This document shows positions 26,845 through 35,060 of a stretch of DNA of 64,000 nt, piece by piece. Source of the DNA: Cognataquiflexum aquatile (GTDB lineage Bacteria > Bacteroidota > Bacteroidia > Cytophagales > Cyclobacteriaceae); contig NZ_QMIK01000007.1 in assembly GCF_003316845.1 (NCBI RefSeq), positions 1-64,000 on the forward strand, in the 5' to 3' direction. Under the pieces are notes generated by a model. It was not told where the DNA came from. It made no database searches and was given only the letters and a program-made list of their open reading frames with translations. The translations under genes and the position numbers were made by a program. The stretch's first letter is position 1, and each line of letters starts with the position of its first letter.

Positions 26845-26866
26845 AGCCTCAAAAGAGGCTTTTTTT
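26845..26866 (+). terminator. Terminator after the tRNA-like remnant
   Basis: AGCCTC-AAAA-GAGGCT plus a T-run is nearly identical to the hairpin at 26501 and is likewise followed by ATGCCTT, but no GIY-YIG frame follows here. Confidence 0.75.
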
Positions 26867-27133
26867 ATGCCTTTGATTTTTTTAACTTCTTTTGGTATCT
26901 GGTTACATTTGAAACTCTGTTTAATCATGATTGTAAATAACTTACAGAAATTGAACGTGGTGGACTTATATCTCAAGTAGCCAAAATTGGCAAAAACCTT
27001 TATCCAGATTTTAGTCGACTAATTTCCTTTCGGTAATTGCAGGCTCAGTTTTCAATTCCTATTTTTCAGAAACTATACAATTCACCTTTTTACATGATAA
27101 ATACATTAGAAATTCAGTTTCAAGCCCAGAAAG

Positions 27134-27442
27134 ATGCAAATGCAGAAGTTACTTAAAGCCATTCTTTCAGCAGGATTTCTAGTTTTGGCTATTAGCCTCT
27201 ATTTCATAAAATGGAGCCCTGGCGCCATCAAAGGGAATGAAAATGCCAAGAAAATCCTGTTGATCAAGAATGGAATGAGCATGGGAGAGGTATTTGAAAT
27301 TATGGGTTTACCGATTGAAAAAATGGGAAATACGAATGGAGATAGCACCTATTACTACCAGACACCATTTGCTGCAGCTTCCAATATTTCCGTTTCATTT
27401 GATCATTCAGGAAGAGTTGTCCACGTTCAGCCTTTGGAGTGA
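27134..27442 (+). CDS. Small membrane-anchored protein, BamE/SmpA-like fold suspected
   Basis: The 102-aa product has an N-terminal hydrophobic segment (8-26) that could be a signal anchor. A soluble domain with KNGMSMGEVFEIMGLPIE follows, which resembles the helix-turn pattern of BamE/OmlA-like proteins (GMTxxEVxxxLGxP), and then strands (STYYYQT, ISVSFDHSGRVVHV). No lipobox is visible. Function is unknown; the BamE comparison is weak. It stands alone, with 290 bases of featureless sequence before it and 275 after it. Confidence 0.65.
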   Translation: MQMQKLLKAILSAGFLVLAISLYFIKWSPGAIKGNENAKKILLIKNGMSMGEVFEIMGLPIEKMGNTNGDSTYYYQTPFAAASNISVSFDHSGRVVHVQPLE

Positions 27443-27717
27443 CAATGAAAAATATAGCTGCATGAAATTTATCCTTTGCCACATGCTTTAGCAAGCCATC
27501 CTTTGGTTCAAAAAGCAGCAAAATCAGCAGATAAATTCCATATGAATGAAGCATTAAATGGTAAAATTTGCCCCTAAAATAGTGTGACAAACTTTTCATC
27601 AAGCATCAAGAAAAATCAAAACGATATTTGCATGAAAATCCAAATTGCAGATAAATCTTTATCAAAAAGAAAAAGTAACTGATAGTATTAGCCATATCCA
27701 CAAAATTGCAATCAAAA

Positions 27718-28116
27718 ATGCTTAAGAAAACAACCCAATTTATAATGGGATATCTTATAACCTTAATTTCCTATTCATTGGTTGCAGGCTTATTCTTAGC
27801 AAATGACTATGGAGAAATGTCATTCATTAGACAAATATTTGGATGGGCGCTTTATGTATTTCTATTAGCTTCAGCAACAGTATTTGGATTTTACCTCTTG
27901 TCCTTTACAATTTTTATTGCATTGAGACATCAACTCAAAAAATACTACTGGTTTTTGATTGTCCCTTTTCTGGCAATTGTTTATGTGTACCTGATGAGTT
28001 TCCACTTTAGGATTTCTTCTAATTTCGATGCGCCACATAATTATCTGGGAGATTACTTGGCAATGGTTGTGGGCGGGATAGTAGGATTCACTTATTTAGT
28101 AAGAAAAACAACTTGA
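27718..28116 (+). CDS. Hypothetical membrane protein
   Basis: The 132-aa product has four hydrophobic segments (about 8-28, 37-65, 72-90 and 105-128) and no recognisable domain. The frame extends to a TTG at 27706, but the ATG at 27718 is the better start. It ends 1 base from a bidirectional terminator shared with the ALDH gene. Confidence 0.65.
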   Translation: MLKKTTQFIMGYLITLISYSLVAGLFLANDYGEMSFIRQIFGWALYVFLLASATVFGFYLLSFTIFIALRHQLKKYYWFLIVPFLAIVYVYLMSFHFRISSNFDAPHNYLGDYLAMVVGGIVGFTYLVRKTT

Positions 28117-28153
28117 AAAAAAGCCCTTGGAATTCCTTCCAAGGGCTTTTTCT
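28115..28153. terminator. Bidirectional terminator between the membrane protein and ALDH genes
   Basis: The stem AAAGCCCTTGG / CCAAGGGCTTT has an A-run before it and a T-run after it. Confidence 0.87.
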
Positions 28154-28159
28154 TTTTAA

Positions 28160-29704
28160 TTAGATATCAAACTTGATCCCCTGCGCCAAAGGCAGGGAAG
28201 TACTGTAATTGATGGTATTGGTTTGTCGACGCATATAGGCTTTCCAAGAGTCGGAACCGGATTCGCGGCCTCCACCTGTTTCTTTTTCTCCGCCAAAAGC
28301 ACCTCCGATCTCTGCGCCGGATGTTCCGATATTGACATTGGCAATGCCGCAATCCGACCCTGCAGCCGAAAGAAATGCTTCCGCCTCCCGCATATTCAGC
28401 GTCATGATGGCTGAGGACAATCCCTGAGGCACACCGTTGTGCATAGCGATGGCTTCTTCAAGGGTATTGTATTTCATAATATAGAGGATCGGTGCAAAAG
28501 TCTCATGCTGTACCATTTCAAAATGGTTTTCAGCTTCAATGATACAAGGCTTCACATAGCAGCCGGATTCATAACCTGACCCGCTGAGCACTCCACCTCC
28601 GACCAACTCTTTTCCTCCCTCCTTTTTTACTTTTTCTATGGCTTTGAGATACATGTCCACGGCTTCTTTGTCGATCAAAGGTCCGACATGGTTTTTCTCA
28701 TCCAAAGGATTTCCTATAACCAATTTGGTGTAGGCCGCGGCCAACCTTTGCTTGAAGTTATCATAAATGGATTCGTGGATAATCAGCCTTCTTGTGGTAG
28801 TGCAGCGCTGTCCTGCTGTTCCCACTGCCCCGAAAAGTGCACCACGGATGGCAATTTCCAGGTCAGCGTTTTCGGTTATGATAATGGCATTGTTGCCACC
28901 AAGTTCTAACAACGACCTTCCTAACCTTGCTGCAACCGCTTGGCCGACGATTTTTCCCATACGGGTGGATCCTGTAGCGGAAATCAAAGGAACCCGGGTA
29001 TCCTCTGTCATCATCTGCCCTACTTTGTAATCTCCTACAATCAAACCTGATATTCCTTCGGGCAAGTTATTTTCTTTCAGGACTTTACTGATAATATGCT
29101 GACAGGCAACTCCCGAAAGCGGCGCTTTTTCAGATGGCTTCCAAATACAGACATCCCCGCATACCCAAGCTATCATGCTGTTCCACGACCAAACTGCCAC
29201 CGGAAAGTTGAAAGCGGAAATGATTCCCACGATTCCAAGAGGATGCCATTGCTCATACATCCTGTGTCCGGGACGCTCGGAGTGCATCGTCAATCCGTAT
29301 AATTGCCTGGAAAGGCCAACTGCAAAATCACAGATATCGATCATCTCCTGCACTTCGCCGAGTCCTTCCTGATAAGATTTGCCCATTTCATAAGATACCA
29401 ATTTACCCAAATCGGCTTTTACTTCTCGGAGTGCATTGCCCATTTGGCGGACGATTTCCCCCCGCTTTGGTGCAGGAGTAGTTCTCCATATTTGGAATGC
29501 TTCTTGGGATTTGGAGATGACCTGTTCATAACTTTGACGGTCTGTCACCTGGACTTTGCCGATAAGGGTACCATCTGCTGGAGAATAGGAGCTGATATAC
29601 TCTTTTCCTGTATTGATCCACTCGTTGCCGGTGGAAGTTCCTAAGTTTTCAGGCTGGAGGCCAAGGTTTTGGAGTGCGGATTTGATGCCGAATTGATCTG
29701 ACAT
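28160..29704 (-). CDS. Aldehyde dehydrogenase, ALDH7 (antiquitin/AmaB) type
   Basis: The 514-aa NAD(P)-dependent dehydrogenase has AFNFPVAVWSWN (about 170) and the nucleotide-site motif FISATGSTRMGK-like segment (LISATGSTRMG). The catalytic Glu region LELGGNNAIII and catalytic Cys in GTAGQRCTTTRR (about 303) are present, as is the C-terminal EIGGAFGGEKETGGGRESGSD typical of ALDH7A1. ALDH7 enzymes oxidise alpha-aminoadipate semialdehyde in lysine breakdown, and betaine or lipid-derived aldehydes. No other lysine-catabolism gene is nearby, so the substrate is not fixed by context. It is monocistronic. Confidence 0.93.
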   Translation of the reverse strand: MSDQFGIKSALQNLGLQPENLGTSTGNEWINTGKEYISSYSPADGTLIGKVQVTDRQSYEQVISKSQEAFQIWRTTPAPKRGEIVRQMGNALREVKADLGKLVSYEMGKSYQEGLGEVQEMIDICDFAVGLSRQLYGLTMHSERPGHRMYEQWHPLGIVGIISAFNFPVAVWSWNSMIAWVCGDVCIWKPSEKAPLSGVACQHIISKVLKENNLPEGISGLIVGDYKVGQMMTEDTRVPLISATGSTRMGKIVGQAVAARLGRSLLELGGNNAIIITENADLEIAIRGALFGAVGTAGQRCTTTRRLIIHESIYDNFKQRLAAAYTKLVIGNPLDEKNHVGPLIDKEAVDMYLKAIEKVKKEGGKELVGGGVLSGSGYESGCYVKPCIIEAENHFEMVQHETFAPILYIMKYNTLEEAIAMHNGVPQGLSSAIMTLNMREAEAFLSAAGSDCGIANVNIGTSGAEIGGAFGGEKETGGGRESGSDSWKAYMRRQTNTINYSTSLPLAQGIKFDI

Positions 29705-29767
29705 GATATATTTAATTTTCTTCTGATCGGATGGTTAAATCTAAAAAAATTCTGGAAAAGTTCAGGT

Positions 29768-30844
29768 TTAATTCTTATCCCTATATTTTTTTGGAAGATA
29801 CTTGTTGAGATCAACATGTTCCAAAATTGGACTGAGCTTTGGCCCAACAGTGAAACGGTAAACAAAATTGATCCTATAATTACCTGTCTGAAAATCTGTT
29901 ACATAATTCCTCGCCTCTTCAATGCGGACATTATTATGGACATAATTGGCATTAATAGACCAAACTGGACCATTATACCCAGCAAAGCCCCTCAAAAAAT
30001 AATTGGTGTTAAATCCCCAACTTCCCTCTTGGGCCAAATCTGAAGAAATTCTGGTGTTTCCTATGCCAATATTGCCTGAAACCATTCCTGTGATGAAAAA
30101 ATGTTTGGCAATCACAATAGTGTGCACATATCCCAAATTGGGTCCAATTTCAAAAAAATTCATCCTGTTAAATTGTAAGGGCACAGGAATGAATTCGGCC
30201 AAAATATTTTGGGTGTCCTCTGCCATTCCAAAGTAAAATTCCATGCCTGCTACAAAACTTCCCGCGGATTTTTTTTGCCAAGCGCTTTGAAGAAAAGCTG
30301 CCTTTAGTGATAACTTTTCACCATTTAATAGGTACTGCACATTGGCTCCAAACTTTCTTACTTTCATATCCGGAAATGCCAAATCGGGTGGAATATTTTG
30401 TAAGGGACCTGTATAACTTTGAAGAAAAAAGCCTCGGTAAAATTGGCCAAAAAGGTCAATCACCCAATTTTTAGGATAAATATGTGCCTGCAAATCCAAA
30501 TATTTTGTTTCTACCTGGTCTCGATTAGGATTCATGAAATTGAAGCCATAGGCAAGGTTCAAAGTGAAATCGTTGTAGGTAGCTCCAATTCCCAAGTTAA
30601 GTGTAGAATTGGGTTCAAGTCCTATTCGTGAATTCTTGTTTTTTTCAGTTATCAACAGTGAGGTATATTTTCTAGAAGTGTATAGCCTGGTAGTCAATAA
30701 CTTCCTGTAAGAAACGTAATAGGTCGTATCCCCTTGGGCTAAGGATGTAGATGGCAAAAGGAAAAAGAAACCTAGTGCTATTGAAAATCCTATGAAAAAA
30801 TTTCTTGCAAAGTGCCCGAAACAATTAACATGCAGTTTTACCAT
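29768..30844 (-). CDS. DUF4421 family outer-membrane barrel-like protein
   Basis: The 358-aa product has a signal peptide (about 8-38, ending SLAQ), then repeated amphipathic strands (LNLGIGATYNDFTLNLAYGF, KYLDLQAHIY, KSAGSFVAGMEFYFG). This is the pattern of the DUF4421 family of Bacteroidota. No enzyme motif is present; it is probably an outer-membrane barrel of unknown role. The C-terminus does not end in the usual aromatic residue but in a basic tail. The start is the ATG at 30844 rather than the in-frame TTG two codons earlier. A hairpin terminator lies 33 bases upstream of the start, so it needs its own promoter or read-through. Confidence 0.75.
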   Translation of the reverse strand: MVKLHVNCFGHFARNFFIGFSIALGFFFLLPSTSLAQGDTTYYVSYRKLLTTRLYTSRKYTSLLITEKNKNSRIGLEPNSTLNLGIGATYNDFTLNLAYGFNFMNPNRDQVETKYLDLQAHIYPKNWVIDLFGQFYRGFFLQSYTGPLQNIPPDLAFPDMKVRKFGANVQYLLNGEKLSLKAAFLQSAWQKKSAGSFVAGMEFYFGMAEDTQNILAEFIPVPLQFNRMNFFEIGPNLGYVHTIVIAKHFFITGMVSGNIGIGNTRISSDLAQEGSWGFNTNYFLRGFAGYNGPVWSINANYVHNNVRIEEARNYVTDFQTGNYRINFVYRFTVGPKLSPILEHVDLNKYLPKKYRDKN

Positions 30845-30876
30845 GTCCAAAAATAAGCAATATCAGGTCCACAAAT

Positions 30877-30906
30877 AAAAAAATCCGCAACAAGTGCGGA
30901 TTTTTA
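30877..30906 (-). terminator. Terminator of the candidate small RNA
   Basis: This is an 11-bp stem with 5- to 6-base loop and a T7 tail on the minus strand. It lies upstream, not downstream, of the neighbouring coding gene. Confidence 0.82.
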
Positions 30907-31002
30907 TAATGTCAAATGGAGATTAGGAAAAGTAATTATCTAAATAATCTCCATTCAGTTTTATTAACAAAAGTCTTTAGCAGAAAAAGTTGCTTAATCA
31001 CC
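30877..31002 (-). ncRNA. Candidate small RNA with own promoter and terminator
   Basis: On the minus strand, the -7 box TATATTTG (31008-31015) is followed by about 126 bases with no ORF of note. An internal inverted repeat (AATGGAGATT/AATCTCCATT at 30915-30924 and 30946-30955) is present, and a classic terminator closes the unit (AAAAATCCGCA-CTTGT-TGCGGATTTTTTT at 30877-30906). This can be a free-standing sRNA or a leader/attenuator for the DUF4421 gene 33 bases further on. It matches no RNA family I know. Confidence 0.5.
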
Positions 31003-31007
31003 CGAGA

Positions 31008-31015
31008 CAAATATA
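31008..31015 (-). promoter_or_regulatory. -7 box of the candidate small RNA
   Basis: TATATTTG is an exact TAnnTTTG match, with a TTG about 21 bases upstream on the minus strand. Confidence 0.55.
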
Positions 31016-31424
31016 AAAAACTTTTGTTGAAAATTGCAATAGGTATTTCACGGTATTTTTTGATTAAATAGCCAAAAAATTATAAACTGATTTTTACTTG
31101 AACCTAAAATCAAGGTTCTAAGGCAGTTAAAACTATTTAGCAAAAGTCAAAAAAATTAAAATATAACATAAAGGAAACATTCAAGTTTCCGATTCGGCTC
31201 AAAAAAAAGGGGATAAATCACTGTAATTCAATATATTAATTAATTAGTATGAAAAACAAACCTCTATAGAGTTTCTCCAAATAACAATTCCCCTAAATTC
31301 TGAAGGAACATTATTCAAGAAATAGAAAAGTAAAAAAAATCTTTAAATTTTTATATTATCAAATAACCAGGATTGACAAATCACAATATTTGGGGTCAAT
31401 TATGGATAATGCTATAAAACTCCC
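31016..31424. other. AT-rich intergenic region without genes
   Basis: There are about 400 bases, very AT-rich, with no frame longer than a few dozen codons, no tRNA and no clear hairpin-plus-T signal. Nothing beyond the promoter at its left edge was seen. Confidence 0.6.
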
Positions 31425-32135
31425 TTATATCTTATCCCGGCCTTTCCAGAATTTTAAAAAATAATATTTGAAAGGGTTACTGTATTTCAGCAACTTCCAT
31501 GGCCTGCTACCATGGGGCCTGTGAAGAACGGGAGTCTTCATCAAAACAAAATTTTCAAAACCCTCTTCTACCGCTTTTTTTGACATAAAAGTATCATACC
31601 AATCTTTAGTATCATCAAGGTCCATGAAATTGTACTTCCCCAAAAAAGAGGGGGAAAACAGAGTGCAGCAAAAACTCAGGCTTCTATGGGTTTTGATGAC
31701 CGATTCTTTTGAAGATTTGAATTTGAGGTAAGGAAAATTCACTTTTCCGTCTTCACCAACAGTTATTGCCCCTATCAAACCTGATTTGGGGGATTTCTTC
31801 AAAAATTCAATCATCTCACTGATCGTATTTTTCTTGATAATCACATCGGATTCGACGACAATCAAAGGCAAACCCAAACGAAGGGCTTCCTTTTGGGCCA
31901 TTTGAAGCACCAGCTTATAATTCGGGGAAGGCGTGTCGGTAATATCTTCCAAGTGGATCAATTGGTACCCTATCTTTCCTTTTGCTCCCTCCAATTTTTC
32001 CTTTGTCTCTTCCGAACTGAAATCATTGAATATAATATGCTTTACAGGATAACTTGAATCGGCTATGGCTTGGGCGCATTCCAAAGTACTTTCGACGGAA
32101 TTTTTGACGGGTGTGATGACTAAAACTTCAGACAT
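31425..32135 (-). CDS. Glycosyltransferase family 2-like protein
   Basis: The 236-aa soluble GT-A-like domain has VLVITPVKNS at the N-terminus, FNDFSSEETKEK for nucleotide binding, and VVESDVIIKKNTI in the DxD position (ESD instead of DxD). There are no membrane helices. The C-terminus contains VLHRPHGSRPWKLLKYSNPFKYYFLK, as in short rhamnosyl- or galactosyltransferase-like proteins. The donor and acceptor are unknown. It is a single gene, separated from aspC by that gene's terminator. Confidence 0.8.
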   Translation of the reverse strand: MSEVLVITPVKNSVESTLECAQAIADSSYPVKHIIFNDFSSEETKEKLEGAKGKIGYQLIHLEDITDTPSPNYKLVLQMAQKEALRLGLPLIVVESDVIIKKNTISEMIEFLKKSPKSGLIGAITVGEDGKVNFPYLKFKSSKESVIKTHRSLSFCCTLFSPSFLGKYNFMDLDDTKDWYDTFMSKKAVEEGFENFVLMKTPVLHRPHGSRPWKLLKYSNPFKYYFLKFWKGRDKI

Positions 32136-32183
32136 AGGAATGTATTTGGGTTAAAAACCCAAAGTTATCAGATTAAAATGCAT

Positions 32184-32213
32184 AAAAAAACCCTGAGATA
32201 TGGACCTCAGGGT
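32184..32213 (-). terminator. Terminator of the aminotransferase gene
   Basis: Minus-strand stem AACCCTGAG-GTCCATAT-CTCAGGGTT with a T7 tail lies about 25 bases after the stop. Confidence 0.83.
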
Positions 32214-32236
32214 TGTCTGGAAATATTTGCAAATTA

Positions 32237-33439
32237 TTATTTTAACAAAGCCAATGCTTCTTTCATTCTTTTCAAAGCTTCCACCAGTTCTTCATCAGAG
32301 GCAGCATAGGACAAGCGGATGCAATTTGGCGCACCAAAAGCTTCTCCTGTTACTAAAGATACATTGGCTTTCTCAAGAATATATAGACAGAAATCATCTG
32401 CTGTTTTGATGGTGTGACCATCGGCGGATTTTCCAAAGAAATATGAAATATCCGGAAAGAAATAGAATGCTCCTTCAGGGATATGGGTTTTGATTCCGGG
32501 GATTTCTTTGATCAGTCCCAAAACCAAATTCCTTCTTCTCAAATAAGCTTTTTCCATCTCTTTGGAAGGCTCCTGATCTCCGGAAATGGCAGCCAACGCC
32601 GCCCTTTGCGCAATACCGGTATTGCCTGATGTAAATTGACCCTGCATTTTTTCACATGCTTTGGCAATGAACAAAGGTGCACATATATAACCCACTCTCC
32701 ATCCTGTCATGGCGTATCCCTTTGAGAATCCATTGACAGTGATCGTTCTTTCAAACATTCCCGGGAAGGAGGCGATACTTGTATTTTTCCCCTTGAAATT
32801 GATCAATTCATAAATTTCATCCGCAATCACAAAAAGATTTTCTCTCTTTTTGACCACTTCAGCGATGGCTTCCAACTCCTCTTTGCTGAATACAGATCCG
32901 GTAGGATTGCATGGAGAGGAATAAATCACCGCTTTGGTCCTATCGGTCAAGGCTGCTTCAAGCTGTGCTGCTGAAGCTTTGAAATTGTTTTCAAGATTAC
33001 CTTCGATCAAAACAGGCACACCTCCGGCAAGCTTGATGATCTCGGCATAACTCACCCAATAAGGAGAGAAAATGACCACCTCATCGCCTTCATTGATGAT
33101 ACACATGAATACGTTTGCGATCGAATGCTTGGCCCCTGTGGATACGACGATATTTTCCGCCTTTGCTTGGGATATATGGTTTTCCTCTCTCAGTTTTTTG
33201 GCAATTGCCTCTCTAAGATCCTGATAACCTGCCACAGGTGAATAAGCAAAGTATTTGCCTTCATCGATTGCTGATTTTGCAGCTTCCTGAATGTGCTTTG
33301 GAGTTTTGAAATCTGGCTCACCCAAACTCAGACTGATGATATCCTTGCCTTGGGCTTTGAGTTCCCGGGCTTTCTTTGCCATGGCCAATGTGGCCGATTC
33401 TTCCATCTGAATGATGCGATCGGATAAAATAGAATTCAT
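32237..33439 (-). CDS. aspC: Class I PLP-dependent aminotransferase (aspartate aminotransferase type)
   Basis: The 400-aa fold-type I aminotransferase of the AspC/AAT-Ib group has ISLSLGEPDFKTP near the N-terminus and SPCNPTGSVFS in the active site. The PLP lysine is in TVNGFSKGYAMTGWRVGYI (about 239), and the substrate carboxylate Arg is in NCIRLSYA. It transfers amino groups between aspartate or related amino acids and 2-oxoglutarate. A -7 box (TATTTTTG on the minus strand, 33469-33476) places the transcript start about 24 bases before the ATG. Confidence 0.92.
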   Translation of the reverse strand: MNSILSDRIIQMEESATLAMAKKARELKAQGKDIISLSLGEPDFKTPKHIQEAAKSAIDEGKYFAYSPVAGYQDLREAIAKKLREENHISQAKAENIVVSTGAKHSIANVFMCIINEGDEVVIFSPYWVSYAEIIKLAGGVPVLIEGNLENNFKASAAQLEAALTDRTKAVIYSSPCNPTGSVFSKEELEAIAEVVKKRENLFVIADEIYELINFKGKNTSIASFPGMFERTITVNGFSKGYAMTGWRVGYICAPLFIAKACEKMQGQFTSGNTGIAQRAALAAISGDQEPSKEMEKAYLRRRNLVLGLIKEIPGIKTHIPEGAFYFFPDISYFFGKSADGHTIKTADDFCLYILEKANVSLVTGEAFGAPNCIRLSYAASDEELVEALKRMKEALALLK

Positions 33440-33468
33440 TTTCTTGGTTGTTATTTTTTAAATTCCGC

Positions 33469-33476
33469 CAAAAATA
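33469..33476 (-). promoter_or_regulatory. -7 box of aspC
   Basis: Minus-strand TATTTTTG matches TAnnTTTG, 30 bases before the start codon. Confidence 0.5.
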
Positions 33477-33528
33477 CAGATTCCGATGATTAATTCTAAA
33501 CTTAACCGACGATTTGGAAAGGATTCTA

Positions 33529-33536
33529 TATTTTTG
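33529..33536 (+). promoter_or_regulatory. -7 box upstream of the 33577 gene
   Basis: TATTTTTG matches TAnnTTTG. The start it predicts (about 33542) lies too close to the first ATG at 33547 and favours the ATG at 33577. Confidence 0.45.
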
Positions 33537-33576
33537 AGATAAAATAATGTCACCCGACAAATCGTTAGAGAATTAC

Positions 33577-34437
33577 ATGAAAACAAGGCATTTATATATT
33601 TTAACTTTCATCCTTTTTTCCAATTCGGTATTTGGACAAAAAGAGAAAAAAGGAGAAACAGTAGATCCTGATTCCTCAGGGGTTGTTTCAGACAGGTTTT
33701 TACCTACAGCTGCCCCTTTGTTGTTATTTGATGACAATACCAAGACAGAAAAAAAGAAAGCTGACAAAAAGAAAGTAAAAAAGAATATCTACTTCGGTGA
33801 AAAAACCAAAAAAGGATACGTCAGACAAAATATCAGGGAGCAGACGCAATACCAGATTTACAACTACACCACCCAAAACAGACCTGCTGACCCTTACATT
33901 CGGGATATCCATTGGATTGATAGCCGGGACAAAGTAATACGTACAAAAGATTTTGATCCTGCAAGAGGATATCTTCTCCATGGCCCTTATGAAAGGGAAA
34001 TAGGGGAAGTTTTGGTAGAAAAAGGGTATTTCTACTTTGGCACCAAACATGGGACATGGTTGACTTTTGACACCAAAACTGTACTTCAGGACAAATTGCA
34101 TTACTCAGAAGGTTGGCCAAAAGATTCAAAAGTCACCTATTATAACAGAGAAGAAAAAAAAATAGAAAAGCTGATTCCAATAGAATATGATTTGATGGAA
34201 GGAAATTTTTTCCACTTTCATGAAGATGGACAGGTCGGCGTTGTCGGCGAATACCACTTCGGCGAAAAAGTGGGACTTTGGACAGAGTATTGGAATACCA
34301 AAGGAAAAACAGTCAGAAAGAGGGAAATCCAATACCAAGAGCATCCTTTTACTAAAAATTTTACTCCCTATATCAGAGCTGAATGGGACAAGGATGGCAA
34401 TCTAATTTACCGAAAAGAAGGATTGGCTTCCAATTGA
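33577..34437 (+). CDS. Secreted protein with MORN/YwqK-like repeats, function unknown
   Basis: The 286-aa product has a signal peptide (1-20, ending VFGQ), then a very lysine-rich stretch (about 55-75). A domain of repeated strand pairs follows: GTWLTFDTKTVLQDKLHYSEG, EGNFFHFHEDGQVGVVGEYHFGEKVGLWTEYW and AEWDKDGNLIYRKEG. These recall MORN or YwqK antitoxin-type repeats found in many Bacteroidota envelope proteins. There is no catalytic motif. The frame is open from 33547, but the ATG at 33577 starts the signal peptide cleanly. The location is probably periplasm or outer membrane. Confidence 0.7.
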   Translation: MKTRHLYILTFILFSNSVFGQKEKKGETVDPDSSGVVSDRFLPTAAPLLLFDDNTKTEKKKADKKKVKKNIYFGEKTKKGYVRQNIREQTQYQIYNYTTQNRPADPYIRDIHWIDSRDKVIRTKDFDPARGYLLHGPYEREIGEVLVEKGYFYFGTKHGTWLTFDTKTVLQDKLHYSEGWPKDSKVTYYNREEKKIEKLIPIEYDLMEGNFFHFHEDGQVGVVGEYHFGEKVGLWTEYWNTKGKTVRKREIQYQEHPFTKNFTPYIRAEWDKDGNLIYRKEGLASN

Positions 34438-34506
34438 TCGCATTTTTACAAATCCCTATTCCCTATAATTTTTGTAGGTTAATATTTTTAATTTATTTCT
34501 AATTGC

Positions 34507-34514
34507 TATATTTG
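34507..34514 (+). promoter_or_regulatory. -7 box of the marR-type gene
   Basis: TATATTTG is an exact match. Transcription would start near 34520, inside or after the first in-frame ATG (34517), which argues for translation from 34532 with a short leader. Confidence 0.55.
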
Positions 34515-34531
34515 TCATGCTAATAATTGGT

Positions 34532-34963
34532 ATGACACAGGAACAATTCAGTAAGTATTCATTCCTCTTAGACAGGACAGCCAAAAGAGTCAAGCAATAT
34601 GCCCAAAGGAAATTCAAATTGGAGGACTTTGACATTACTGTGGACCAATGGCTGATCATGAAAAACCTTTCTGAAAATGAACTGCTGAGTCAGGCGGAAT
34701 TGGCCCAAATGGTGTTCAAGGACCAGCCTACCCTCACCAGAATCATTGATATTCTTACCAAGAAAGGGTATGTGGAGCGTGTCCCCCATCCTTTGGACAG
34801 GAGGAGTTTTCATTTGGTATTGACACCGGAGGGGATTTCAAAAGTAGAAGAACTGAAGCCTAAGATTGCTTCTATCCGGGAAAAGGCTTGGGAAAACCTT
34901 GGAGAAACCGATTTTGAAGAGTTCAAGAGGATTTTAAATACCATTTATAACAATCTGGAATAG
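34532..34963 (+). CDS. MarR family transcriptional regulator
   Basis: The 143-aa product is a winged-helix dimer regulator. Its helix-turn-helix is SQAELAQMVFKDQPTLTRIIDILTKKGYV (about 56-84) and its wing is DRRSFHLVLT with the conserved Asp-Arg-Arg. It lies 97 bp upstream of the ferredoxin reductase/ferredoxin pair and on the same strand, so it may control those redox genes. No Cys suitable for redox sensing is seen. The start is chosen at 34532 because the -7 box TATATTTG abuts the earlier ATG. Confidence 0.88.
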   Translation: MTQEQFSKYSFLLDRTAKRVKQYAQRKFKLEDFDITVDQWLIMKNLSENELLSQAELAQMVFKDQPTLTRIIDILTKKGYVERVPHPLDRRSFHLVLTPEGISKVEELKPKIASIREKAWENLGETDFEEFKRILNTIYNNLE

Positions 34964-35002
34964 ATTATAAAGGCAAATTTAAAATATACTTGTTATACTA
35001 AT

Positions 35003-35010
35003 TATATTTG
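35003..35010 (+). promoter_or_regulatory. -7 box of the ferredoxin reductase operon
   Basis: TATATTTG followed by CACG lies 51 bases before the start codon. A short inverted repeat (ACAA-N9-TTGT) follows it and could be a regulator site. Confidence 0.55.
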
Positions 35011-35060
35011 CACGAACAATAACATTGCTTGTTGGTTTAAAAAAATAAAAAGCACACATC

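Noticed and set aside
26937-27034. Open frame encoding LTEIERGGLISQVAKIG..., resembling the end of a four-helix-bundle protein
   Set aside because: No start codon, only about 30 codons and weak similarity; it could be a gene remnant but cannot be supported.
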